Shown piece after piece: positions 46,891 to 57,446 of a stretch of 64,000 nucleotides of DNA (positions are counted from its first letter, which is position 1; every line of letters starts with the position of its first letter). The stretch covers positions 86,548,001 through 86,612,000 of the forward strand of contig CM060835.1 in assembly GCA_030762175.1 (NCBI GenBank), read 5' to 3'. The notes beneath the pieces were generated by a model that saw only the letters and a program-made list of their open reading frames with translations, was not told the origin of the DNA and did not search any database. Both the position numbers and the translations under genes were made by a program. Source of the DNA: Metallyticus violacea (Eukaryota > Arthropoda > Insecta > Mantodea > Metallyticidae).

Positions 46891-46898
46891 CAAATGCA

Positions 46899-47315
46899 TA
46901 CCTCTGAATTGTGCCACAGCATCCCTGTGTTCTCCGTCCTTGTTTCTCCTGACAGACATGCTGGGTAACACACAAGCCACTCATGCAATACCACTGCAAA
47001 CAACCAAAACACTTTACATGATTCACGTACGCGAGCGGAGTTCACCCGGTACCTTCCCCGGCCGAAGGAGCTGTAACCACTGCCAACCCGAGAGCACCTC
47101 CAATCTCCCGAACTCCCCCCCGACACACCTCGGCTGCTTCCAACCCCTGTCCTGCCGGGCCGTGCCGATGAGCGCGAGATGCTTTCGAACCTGCGACCCT
47201 TGCCAGTCGCGCGGACCTCAGAACGTCGTCAGACGTCCACTGTGCCCGTGTGAGTTCCTAAACCTAAAGAGAGACGTGCGGAGCAGAGATTGCTTCTTTT
47301 GTTTAATAAATCGAT
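46899..47315 (-). promoter_or_regulatory. CpG-rich island with possible promoter and first exon (minus strand)
   Basis: Between 47041 and 47280 there are about 23 CpG dinucleotides in 240 bases and G+C is near 60 percent, in sharp contrast to the AT-rich surroundings. Upstream on the minus strand, TTATCGATTT at about 47306-47315 matches 7 of 8 positions of the insect DRE motif. Toward lower coordinates the minus strand has an ATG at 46959 (context CCAGCATG, in-frame TGA seven codons upstream) opening MSVRRNKDGEHRDAVAQFR, which runs directly into CAGAG|GTATGC, an acceptable splice donor near 46899. An alternative, overlapping frame starts with an ATG at 46978. I do not recognise the peptide. 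The island might instead be an unrecognised GC-rich repeat. Confidence 0.4.
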
Positions 47316-47319
47316 AATC

Positions 47320-49060
47320 GCGTCATTTCAATTTCCTGTTCCCATTCCGATCAAGTGATGGCAAGTTTCTTCTTTAAAATCATTTCGTTATTTAAACTCT
47401 TCTATTTGCCTCAAATGAGTCAATGCCAGCCTTGGGTTTTCTGAACAAGATTGAGGTACCTCGAATCTTTGTCAGTCACAAGGACATTGCCAGAATTCTT
47501 TGTAGGATAATTTTTTAAAGAAATAATGGAATAAAACTATTTATATAGTATATTTACACATATTTTATGTTTTAATACCATGATGAAGGACATTATAGTG
47601 CGTGCGTAAGTGTCTTAAGTATGTGGTGATAAGTTTAATACTTAACCAGAAGGAAACTGTCTCTCTGAAAGAATTTTTCTTCTTCTTCTATTTCCGATTG
47701 GAGAGGGGAGCCATGCCTGAGAAGGAAATAACTTCAAAGTTTAAATAAACATTAATATTTTTTTAAATCAGCATAGGTTAAAATAAAAAACAATGAGCAG
47801 TTGTTGACAAGCCAAAGGAGCTTTCAGGCTAGACTTTTGGCATTTTTAAAATGTAGAATTTATATAATCAGGATTTAGAGGTTAATTTTAAAATTACGTG
47901 GCCTAATATGTAGATCGCAGTACTAAATCAATATGTTAGCCCGCTGTAAAGCGGCATCTTTATATATATAGCAAACAATTACAAAATTGCCAGTTGATAG
48001 CATAAGTCAGTTTTTGTTTTCAATTGTTTAAACTATGTTATGTAATCTGTGGTTATTTAAGTACGAAAAATATCTGAGTAAAGTGGATGCCATGATTACC
48101 AATAACCATGCACTTTTTCCAAAAGTTGTTGGGACGTTTTCAAAGTGAAAGAATTTGAGGTAAGTGAATGCAAGTGTAGACAATATTCCTAATACTATTT
48201 GAAAATACAGAGAACAACGATCGATTTTTTGCAAAGTTTCGGGGTTGAAAACAAAAGAAACCGTGATAGACAACCGTAGTCAATCGCAATAAACAAGGAC
48301 TCGAATGGCGAGAAATGAGCTTATGTTTTTCACGCTTCAGTTCCAGATCATTAGGTTCTAAACACGTACAGGCTTCAAAGCATAAGACCCATGTTTTTTT
48401 TTTCAATGTCAAAGTTTAAAAATCAGAATAGAATAAAAATTCACTGAATGTGAATAATGAATCTTAATCAGTATAATGTACCTTTTCTCCAAATCTAACC
48501 AACCAATTTATGTGGTTTTTGTACTTGATCTTGTCCCCAAACAACTGAACTATTAGAAATCTTGAATCTACACAATAAAAAAACGCTGAAAATTAAACTA
48601 AGAAGAGCTCAAATAGATAAGCTGTATTTAAGTGTTACAAAGTTTAGTTAGATATCTGTAACTTTCAGTCTCAAACCAATATGGTCGAGAAAGAGAGAAA
48701 CGTGAGTTCATTTTTTGATAAAACCACGGCTTCTTATTTCTTTTTAGCCCACCATTGATTTTAAGCTGGGCCTATATATCCTTTATTTATTTCTTATACA
48801 GTTTTATTTAATAATATTATTTTAGTTTCTAACTGCAAGAAAAATGCACAAGGCTTGTGTGTCTAACTATAATTTCTAACTACAGAGTATATTTGTTAAA
48901 TGATTACAATTCTAACCATTTCTACATTGATTCAAATGCTATCTATTTTGATATTTTTTCTAAGTTATGACATTTGTTGTTACTATTATACTACAATTGA
49001 GTTGTTATAATTTCTACTTTTGTTATTACTGCTTACTACCTTGTATTAATATAGTTATTG
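47320..49060. other. No gene recognised
   Basis: AT-rich sequence between the CpG island and the 49 kb cluster; minus-strand frames at 48028-48412 have no motif. Confidence 0.45.
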
Positions 49061-49098
49061 TTTTATTTAATAAAATATATTAACAATAATAATGAATA

Positions 49099-49265
49099 CT
49101 AATATGCTCTTATATCTAAGTCGAAATCGGTGTTAGAGAAGGCCCCGGAGAGCTCCACCTCTTTGTTCTTCAAGAAGGGTTCCTTGTATTCCAACAAATG
49201 CGCGGTCTCCGGCGTATCAGTAGGCTCGCTCTCAATGGTCAAATCGGGGAATGGCTAACTAAATC
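49099..49265 (-). CDS. Open terminal-exon-like ORF, GC-rich third positions
   Basis: On the minus strand the frame PFPDLTIESEPTDTPETA through SNTDFDLDIRAY to a TAG at 49099-49101 is open over about 50 codons, most of which end in G or C, unlike the AT-rich flanks. It begins right after a possible acceptor (CTCCTTTCC...TTAGTTAG at about 49262). AATAAA lies about 32 bases beyond the stop. The acidic peptide is not recognised. It is either the last exon of a host gene or the untidy 3' end of the adjoining retrotransposon; the very short tail favours the latter and the codon usage the former. Confidence 0.3.
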
Positions 49266-49329
49266 ATGTGGAAAGGAGTTATCCATGAGGTGTAAATAAA
49301 TCCAGGGGTTTCGAGTTCTTATTTTGGCG

Positions 49330-50625
49330 TTTAATTGTCTATTTTAGATGTTTCTTATTATGTTATGTCTCAGGTGTCTGGTCAAATCATATTCACATAG
49401 AGCATGTTGGGGAATTTCTATTAGTTCGCGTTATATAAATTATCTGGTCTTAAGCCAACTCTGTGCAGGTTCTCACGGTACAACCCATGTCCAGTGAGGC
49501 GGTGCACAAGACCACGGAATGGGAGAAGAAATTTCATCTTGAATCTTTCCGCAACTGATGGTAAAAATCTAGATACCACTCCTCCATTATCTTTTCCTCT
49601 ATTTCTATCTCATCTCTTACAGGACACCCTGCAAGCTGCGAAGCTTTTACTAGATTATCTTACCTGGACCAATATCATGCACCTCGTTTGCGAACTTCCA
49701 AATCCAGAGACAAGATATCCATTACTATTGTGTAGTGGAAAAAGCCCCAATCATCCTAATAAGGATTTTTCTTTGGAGGATTCTTACGGTCTTAATAGCA
49801 CTTTCAAGAAATAATCTATGTGTCCACACACTAGCACTATATCCTAAGATTGAGGACAGAACCACGTTGTTGTATAACTTTATAGCCTGAAATGGGATTA
49901 TACCATAATCCTTGGGTAATCACGCAATTTTTGTTCATTACCAAAAATACTTTAGCCAAAATTTCCTCAATGTGAATTTTGAAAGATAAGTTTTCATCTA
50001 CATATATTTAATTTTGGATACGGGGATCTTCAATCTTAGATTTGCACACTTTACAGATAACCGCGTCAAAACTATACTTATTTGTGTTCTAATTCTACTC
50101 TAGAATTTCCATTTTCTAAAATTAATGTCATCCACTTAAGCCTCCACCGCTAGGTTTCAGCTAGCTTTGTTAGATTGGTCAGACAAGTTTCGGTTCCTAT
50201 GTCCCTAAACACAGGATCCCAGATTGATCCCTGAGGGCAATCTTTCGTCAACTGTCTGCAAAGCCTTTGTTATTCTAAATTATAGTTAACAAATCATTGT
50301 TACAATAGTTAGTAAGTGAGCTATAAATGTTTTGGGAACACCCTAATGCCTTAAATTGTTTGAACAACGCCGGCCACATATGTTGTCGAAGGCTGCCTCA
50401 ATATCTAGGAAAATGCCAATGGCGTATTTCGCCTCTGAGTCAGAAACTAGTCCCACGAGTGATTGATTGCGTCCTCCGTAGACTTGGGTCGAAAGCGGAA
50501 ACGGTAGGGGTACAGTGTAGGTCGCGAAATATTTCTAATCTTTTAACTAATAACTTTTCCTGAACTTTAGTTAGAGTATTTAGGAGACAAATATGCCTAT
50601 GTGATTTTTTGGAAGCTGGGAGTGA
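49330..50625 (-). pseudogene. Non-LTR retrotransposon pol relic (reverse transcriptase)
   Basis: Minus-strand landmarks from 5' to 3': LNTLTKVQEKLLVKRLEIF (50600-50540), YRFRFRPKSTEDAINHSW (50505-50450), motif A FLDIEAAFDN (50411-50382) with both acidic residues, WPALFKQFKALGCSQNIYSS after a one-base shift, motif B CPQGS at 50240-50226, a thumb-like stretch to about 50080, then LPSVAERFKMKFLLPFRGLV and HRLTGHGLYRENLHRVGLRP (49575-49455), the C-terminal motif of jockey/R1-like pol proteins. The YADD catalytic box is absent, apparently deleted between 50210 and 50150. Stops and frameshifts throughout. Confidence 0.85.
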
Positions 50626-50634
50626 ATCGGAACT

Positions 50635-50853
50635 CTACCAAAAAACTTTCACTAATTGTTCAGGAAACTTTTCTGAGTGTTTTGATATGAGGAACCCATG
50701 GTCTCCGGTGCCGGGTAATTTCATTGTTTTCGTTCTGTAATAACTCAACCACCTTTGTATCTGCTTACTCGGAATATGATTGTTTCCAAACAAAACACAA
50801 CATTTGATTGCTGTAGAGCGTGTTTGCATTACAGTTTGCCACCAATTAATCAA
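50635..50853 (-). repeat. Unclassified dispersed segment, copy 1
   Basis: About 190 bases (minus strand TTTGTTTGGAAACAATCAT through GAGTTCCGATTCA) that recur in the opposite orientation at 53757-53935. A 72-codon frame is open in this copy (CCVLFGNNHIPSKQIQRW ... SEKFPEQLVKVF) and the second copy conserves much of the peptide (LFGNNHTPNKQI, SLNNL). The last part could be the PxQLxKV region just before reverse transcriptase motif 1, but the start looks more like a helix-turn-helix; I leave it unclassified. Confidence 0.7.
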
Positions 50854-50958
50854 CTATACATCACCTCCGAATAATTGCAATTATTTATTTTTAAAGAATA
50901 GGTGACCAAATATTACAAAAAATTACATGAAAAAACCCAAATTATACTATTACACTGT

Positions 50959-51988
50959 TTAAAGTAAATGTTCAAAATATCGACCGCCATGATCACGACA
51001 AACTTCACAGCGACATGTCATGGACTCTCGCTCTAGCATCCCAGTAGATTGGCAAACATCGTCAGCGGCTGCTACAATCCTAGCAACCAGGTCCATATAG
51101 TTTCGACAGGAGTCATGTACACTAGGCTCTTCATGTGTATCAGAAGAAGAAGTGTGTATCTAGAAGAAAAAGTACATGTGTATCAGATCTGGTGATCGAG
51201 CTGGCCATAGAACAGGACCACCACGATAAATGCCTTTGTGCCAAAACTGTTCATCAAGTTATTCCCTAACATTCACTGCAAAATGTGCGGGCGCCCCATC
51301 ATGTTGAAACCGCATACTACTGCGAATTAAGTGGCACATCTTCCAGAAAATGTGGGAGGACATGTTGAAGGAACGTTTTGTAGACTACTCAATTCAGCCT
51401 GTCGGGTAGTACATAAGGCCCAATCACAAAATCGTTAACGATACCAGCCCATACATTCACAGATAATGCCTGTTAGTAGGCTTGACTCACCAACGCATGT
51501 GGATTTTCACTCTCCCAGATATGGCTATTCCGACTGTTGGACATGCCTTCTCTAATAAACATTGCATCGCCTGAGTACAATATCATAGCAGGAAAGTGTT
51601 GGGGTGGAAAGTATGCTGGTTGCAATGCCTGGACTCTCTGTGGATGATACGGGTGCAATTGCTGCTCATGTTAAGACCCTCAAAATAGTTGCTTGAGTTA
51701 CATTCATCTCTCGTGCAATACGACACTGCTGCTTGTAGGGTTGTCACATACTGCATTTAAAACATTCTCTACAAGATCAGGGGTTCTGGCATTCCTCTCA
51801 CGGCCAGTACCTCGCATACTAACAGTGAAGAACCCGGTTTCTCGCAGTCGCCTGTGTACAGCTGCAAATGTGGTATGATGAGGTTGCTGTCGCTGCGGGA
51901 ACAGCGTCGTTGTGCCGCTCTTCCATTGCATTGAGTGAAACTGTACACGAGGTGAATATCGGCTAATTCTGCATAAGTAATTATCCAT
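50959..51988 (-). pseudogene. Mariner-like transposase relic, nearly full length
   Basis: Minus strand, ATG at 51988 to TAA at 50959-50961. N-terminal DNA-binding part: HHTTFAAVHRRLRETGFF, ARTPDLVENVLNAV and REMNVTQATILRVL. Catalytic domain: HPQRVQALQPAYFPPQHFPA, first Asp in LYSGDAMFIREG, NSHIWESENPHA, NVWAGIVNDFVIGPYVL, second Asp in RFQHDGAPAHFA (about 51312-51277), third Asp region RGGPVLWPARSPDL (about 51225-51184), and C-terminus RCEVCRDHGGRYFEHLL. Length, about 340 codons, is normal for the family. At least three frameshifts and several stops inactivate it. Its position between the pol relic and the ORF1 relic of non-LTR elements suggests insertion into an older retrotransposon. Confidence 0.9.
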
Positions 51989-52279
51989 AAAGTATCACTA
52001 ACAACGTACTAAAAAGTAAAGTTATGCAGGAAACAAAAGCCGAGGATTTAGGAAGGGGGGATTGGGCGGATAGAGTTAGGAGGGAAAAATGACGGGAAGA
52101 AGGGTATTGGGATTCCGCATTAGCCCCCCCCCCCTCGTTAGTCGAGGTTCTGCTTTGCTGCCAGCCGATGACTAGAAGCCGCATTGAAGTGAAGACTGGT
52201 AGCCAACATGACCGAGGCCCTGACGGTTTGCCAGTGACTCAAGGGGAAAATGAGGGGATAGAACGGAGAGTGGTAGGTG
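51989..52279. other. Spacer between mariner-like relic and ORF1
   Basis: Holds a 12-base C-run at 52124-52135 and GC-balanced sequence. No protein motif was identified. Confidence 0.5.
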
Positions 52280-53474
52280 TTAAGATATAGTTTTATAATC
52301 AATTTCAGCTTGTCGTTCACATGAGCGATGGTATAGTTGTTGGTTCCGTCTGATGCGTTGACTCAGTTCCATAGCGCTTGTGTGGTGCTCCTCTATGGTC
52401 CAAGAGGCGTGGTGTTGCTCTGCTGGCGGTGGTTTGGTGGTAAATAAGCTATGGAGGTTTTCTGTGAATGTCATTGTGTTCTAGAGGTTTTTTTATGCTG
52501 TCAAAGTGCTTGAGGCTGGAGGTCCGGAAGTCGGTAAACGCCTCTTCCAGACGGCCAAGGCTGCGGATACTATTTCCAAGCATGTCCAGAACTGAAGTTG
52601 GATGTCATCATGGTGTTGTTGGAGTTTAAATGATAGGTCTGCTGTGACTGATGGGGTGGTTTCTCTGAGTAAGGTGTCGTGAGTGTCGAGGTGCGAGACG
52701 ATAGCACCTCGACTCAGGTAAGGGCAACCTGTTCCTTGTGGTTCTCGGTGATGGTGTCTTGAGAGGAAGTGGGATGGTGCAGTGCTAAATTTTCCTGTCG
52801 CAGGTTATCGGCTAAGGTGTGCAGGGTAGCCAGAGCGGTGGTGAGGTTGCTTTCCAGGGCGGAGATCCGGGAAGCAATTACGGTGTTAGTGTGCGAGATG
52901 GCAGCTGAGGTTGTTGTAGGTGAGGTGGCTGGTCTAGCTGCTGCAGTGTGGACTATGCTGTGGTGTTCAGGTGTGTCGTGAGAAAGCGGAGGTGAGTTTC
53001 GGAGTGACATTTCCGTGCCCTGGTGCAATCGAGCGCTGTGTGGCCGGTGGTGCAGGTACGGTCGCGTTCCTGGGGATCCAGAAACGAAAGTCGCACCAGG
53101 GATGTCGGTGCTCGATGCGAGTAAATTCTGGATGCGCGGGGAGCCGACGGCCAATAGGCGGGAGCTGGGAGACTCACAGTATGTACAGGCATGCCGCAAA
53201 TCACCGCACTACACTGGCCGGTGGGAGCTGGTGGGCTGGCGGTGAGTTGTCCTTGAGGTGTTGCGGCAGTTGGAGGGCTTGGTTGGTTGCTTATTGGCTG
53301 CTGAGACACCACTACTAGTGGTGGAGTAGTTGAGAGTGGCGGCTCTGGCTGGTGCTCTGGTAGTGGTAATGCGGCAGAAATTTCCTCCTGCGGTGCTGGC
53401 GCGGTTGCGCTGGAGGACTTGGCGCTGGAAGAGCTGGTCTTTTTCTTCTTCTTCTTGCCCGGATCAATCCTCAT
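52280..53474 (-). pseudogene. Non-LTR retrotransposon ORF1 (gag-like) relic
   Basis: The minus strand opens at 53474 with MRIDPGKKKKKKTSSSSAKS, then a Pro/Ser/Thr/Ala-rich low-complexity region (APAPQEEISAALPLPEHQPE onward) and GHTALDCTRARKC at about 53030-53000, part of a CCHC zinc knuckle. After a frameshift come a Ser/Thr/Ala-rich part and an amphipathic stretch ISALESNLTTALATLHTLAD (about 52870-52810), which could form a coiled coil. The last frame ends near 52280 after AMELSQRIRRNQQLYHRS. Such basic, Pro-rich proteins with knuckles bind RNA in non-LTR elements. The CpG- and GC-rich composition contrasts with the flanks. Sequence upstream (53500-53740) looks like its 5' leader. Confidence 0.65.
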
Positions 53475-53756
53475 CGGCCAGTCAACCTCAAAACCGAGTT
53501 GTTGTTTTTTTTTGTTTGTTTGTTTGTTTCAGCCCTCCCAGAATGAAGGGCGAGAAGAGGCTCCACCTCGCCCCTTGGTTTATGACGATAAACGAAGAAA
53601 GATTCTACATTGCCTCCCCATGCTATTAGTAATAATAATATGCAGGAAAGGAGTGTATTGCACCCCGGAAGCAAAGCTGAGACAGAACTGAGCAGGAGTC
53701 AAGCCTGGTGACGGATCACACTGAAAACATGCACTACTATGCTGTACAATAAGGTT

Positions 53757-53960
53757 GTGTTTGTTTGGAAACAATCATACTCCGAATAAACAGATATAAA
53801 AGAAGTTGAGTAAACAAAACGAAAGCAATGAAATACCCGGTAATGAGCCACAGAGACCAGGGTTCCTTATATCAATACACTCAGAAAACATCCCTGAACA
53901 ACTTGTGAAAGTTTGTCGGTGGAGTTCGGATTCATCCTGTATATACGTATGACCAGCCAT
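53757..53960 (+). repeat. Unclassified dispersed segment, copy 2 (inverted relative to copy 1)
   Basis: TTTGTTTGGAAACAATCATA at 53760-53779 through GTGGAGTTCGGATTCA near 53933 matches the minus strand of 50635-50853 with scattered substitutions and small indels. The match stops at the same base in both copies (TTC(C/G)GATTCA), which therefore marks one end of the unit. Confidence 0.75.
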
Positions 53961-55000
53961 AGGAAAGCAAATAATTAAAAATACAAAAAAAGGGTAACAG
54001 TGTACTACCAAACGTAAGCAGCAATTAAAAATTCAGAGAATAGAAATTTTCTTTTAACCTGAACTCAGGACAGAACAAGAAAAGGCAGCATGGAGTAAAC
54101 ACGTAAGAATTTTGTAGCGGAATTCAATAAATGGCGACGCCGACATGTTGGGGGCCAAATTTTCAATGGTACGTGAGTGTGTCGTCGTAGAAGTCGTTCC
54201 TAACTACCACCACAATATGCTCACTGTTTGGTATTACAGTTGCATTTTTCCGATTGATACTTCGGAGGTGAAAGGAGTGTGACTTTAAGTATAACAAACT
54301 CACAATGGATAGAAATCTACGGAATTTATTAATGTCTTGTCAATAACACACAACAGTACGCTTTTCTGATTAAAATGTGCTCTGAGAATATTATTATATG
54401 ACTGAATAGAGAGAGACGTGACGGAATTTATAATTCTCTCCCAACAACTGTGCTTTAATGGCAATGCCAGCAATATTGTGATTAGTAATACCGACGATAA
54501 TCTGCTCGATTTTATTTTATTTTTTTATCACTAATATATATTTAACATGTCTTATTTTGTCTTTGTCCTGGTATAATATATTCCTATACGGATACTAGTT
54601 CGAACTAGTGACTCCTATTATTCACCACAACTAATAATTTGTAACTATTTCCCACAAAATATTAATTGTCACTTATCTTTACATAATGTTAAATGCAGCT
54701 TCTCTTTACGGAGTACTAACCACAATTTCTTCTAATGGAATCTAAAGCACAACTTCTCCTTACGGAGTACAAAGCATTGCTAACTAAACGTTTTGAAATA
54801 TAATACTATTCATTACAATGAATTGTTTTCAACATAAGTATACTAAACGAATGAGATTAGTCAATTTCTTTTTAGTTTCAACAAAGTTGTCTGTCTCGTG
54901 TTTCATTCTAGGCACACATTATTAATGTTGTTACGCTTGCCAATGGCTGATTCTCTAAATAAAGGCTAACAAACAAACAAACAAACATTAAGACATACAT
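53961..55000. other. No gene recognised
   Basis: AT-rich. CTTCTC(T/C)TTACGGAGTAC occurs twice, near 54702 and 54758, as a local direct repeat. (AAAC)n of five units lies at about 54967-54986. Confidence 0.5.
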
Positions 55001-55440
55001 TGTAATAGCCTTTATTTGAGACGAGAAATCTATGAAAATGAACTTACTAGGTTTATACGCTTTTAAAACATATAATGAACGAATGTTTGTTATTTGAATT
55101 AAAAATTAAAGTCATTACCTAACATAAAAACATGTGCAAATGAACTTATTAAATTTATATGATTAAAAACATATTATCAATGACTTTTTGGAGCTTTAAA
55201 TCGATCATTATGGTCTTTATCTTACGTAATAACATACGTAAATGGATTTCTTAAATTAACTTAGCTAAATAGCTATTACTATTAAATGATTGTGACTTTA
55301 CATTGAGCATTATAGCCTTTACCTGATATAAAAATATATGAAAATGAACTTATTACATTAATATAGTTAAACATCTGCTATCAATGAGTGTTTAGGTCCT
55401 TAAATCGAATATTTTCCGCTTCGATTTACATAGCACATCT
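55001..55440. repeat. 102 bp minisatellite, four diverged units
   Basis: The landmark ATGAACTTATTA (or ATGGATTTCTTA) recurs at 55038, 55140, 55242 and 55344, exactly 102 bases apart each time. Each unit also has TTAAACATAT..., ATTATAG/ATTATGGTCTTTA and ACATAAAAA(C/T)AT blocks. The regular spacing despite strong sequence decay means few indels were fixed. Confidence 0.85.
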
Positions 55441-57157
55441 TTAGAATTAAGTTATTCAGTAAGGCGACTAAACTGAATAATGCCAGTAAACTAATTTTTT
55501 GAAAAGGATACCTGACTGCGGTAATGCACTACAAGCGTTTGTATTCACATGCCATCTAGGGTTTGAATAAGTTCATGGAAATCTGGCATGATTTACCATT
55601 GAAACGTTATTTTCGCCATTTACTATCATGTAGCTACTGATAGACTGTTACTATAACGTGGTAAGAGATTTTTTTTCGTGGATTCAGCTAAGAATAACAT
55701 GAAACTATATCTTTTCCTGATTCTTGAAGCTTCCTCTATAAAGAGAAGCTACTTGATATGTATAACATTTGAAAATGTTAGTTAAACAAGTTAATAATTT
55801 TATAGATAACTCGGTTATGCTGTAGCGCTTTGTGGCGCTAAAGGTCTACATACTTTTTAGATTATCAATATACAGGGAGTAATTTATATTTAATAACATT
55901 CCTTGCTTGTTGACCATTTATTTGTTCTGCAGAAAATACCGAAAAGAACCATCTTAAAAACATATTTGCCTATTCTATCTGATGTTTCATCTTCAAACAA
56001 AGAAAATCTTAATTAATGTTGAGTTAATATTTATTATTCTTAAAATAAACTCAATTTCAGTTGGATATTGTCTATTTTAACTGGGTTAGGGAAAAAGAAT
56101 TCTTAATTCATTGTATTGTAAAAGAGATATTTGTTAATTGGCTCAACCCTTCCTAATAATGCAATATGCAAGCTTTTCCTGAGTTGTTTGTGATATTTAT
56201 ATAAAGCATATCCGTGTTGTTATGCTATCGTTTGAAGGAAAAAAAATAGTTTTTCATAATTTTCTTGTTTGTACGTACCTTATTGCCATACTTATAGCAA
56301 TTAAAGTGTTAAGGTGGTGTTAAGTTTGCATATATTCAAATTAGCGTTTTCAAATTACCATGAACAAGAGTAAAGTAAATTATGCCAAGCATACGCAGGA
56401 AAAAGCAAAATGTGAACTATTGGATTTCAATATGTGCTAATTTCAAAATTAGAGGCTTAAAGATACTGGGAATTGAAAACCTGAAAGTTCGTCCAAAGAG
56501 AAAAGAATAGATAATTAGAGAGTAATCCATAATGCAAAAGCTGTATTCAAAAGTAAAAATCACACTGATAAAGAGAAAAGCATGCCCAAAGTTTACCCAA
56601 AATATGGATTCAAATTAGCATAAAATACAGTTTAGTCGAATAGGCAGAAAACTGATAGGGGAGCCATGGTTACCTGGCTACAATATTACTGCTAGATTAA
56701 CAGAAAACAAGGTTGCATTCAAAAGTTCTTAACAGTTGGCTAAAACACGTTTACCTATCCTGAAAGCTGTTTTATTTGCATTTCCTCAACATACATACTC
56801 ATGTATGGATTTACCTCTGATAATATCATTTTGGTGAATGCAACAGCTGTAAAATATTGGTAAACAGATTAACAATTAACGTAATTATAGCACTAGTCAG
56901 TATATTTTTGTCATAGAAAATGAACTAAACACTGATAATTAGGAATTTCTATCGTACCGCTTTTCTGTGACAACTGCCATTTATACAGGGATGTTGTGCA
57001 GGCGGCCTCTTGCCTCCACGCATCAACAGGGCCAAAGAAATAAAAAGATGAAAAAGGAGAGTAAAAAATTCTGGGAAAAGATCGAAAGATCGAAAGATCG
57101 ATCCATCCCAGCATTCACTTAAGCGGCAAAGGTAAACCACAAAAACACCCACCCGTC
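55441..57157. other. About 1.7 kb without genes
   Basis: AT-rich. A short tandem GATCGAAA triplet lies at about 57079-57100, just before the SINE at 57158. Nothing else was recognised. Confidence 0.5.
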
Positions 57158-57446
57158 GGTCCTGGTGGTGTAGTGGTAACCATACTTGCCTTCTAAACCC
57201 AAGGTCGCGGGTTCAAACCCGGCCAGGATCGATGGAATTTTTCGGGCGTAAAAATCCTAAGTATGGCTTCCTTCAGAAGGGAAGTAAAGCCGTGGGTCCC
57301 GTGTCGTACATTTACGCACGAAAAAGAACCTCAAGCCTGAAAGAAGAGGCCTCTGAACAAAATTTAACCGCCGTTTCACGCCCTGGTTTGAATGAGACGC
57401 TGATGACCTGAGATGTTAAAGAGCGTCCATAAATAAACCAAATCAA
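57158..57446 (+). repeat. SINE family 1, copy d (best preserved)
   Basis: Reads GGTCCTGGTGGTGTAGTGGT, ACTTGCCTTCTAAACCCAAG, GTCGCGGGTTCAAACCCGGC, AAAATCCTAAGTATGGCTTC, AAGGGAAGTAAAGCCGTGGG, GAACCTCAAGCCTGAAAGAA, GAGACGCTGATGACCTGAGA and TGTTAAAGAGCGTCCATAAA. The head is close to a complete tRNA fold; the CTTCTAA loop and following AGAT/GGTCGCGGGTTCAA resemble tRNA-Arg(UCU), an inference. Confidence 0.95.

Noticed and set aside
46609..46968. 119-codon plus-strand ORF next to the CpG island
   Set aside because: AT-rich, aromatic-rich random-looking peptide; the minus-strand reading of its last part is more exon-like.
46940..47317. 125-codon plus-strand ORF across the CpG island
   Set aside because: Cys- and Pro-rich translation expected from GC-rich DNA; no domain; the promoter and splice-like signals lie on the other strand.
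57158..57230. SINE head as a functional tRNA gene
   Set aside because: The same head is repeated across the window and is always followed by the same non-tRNA body, so it is a SINE promoter.
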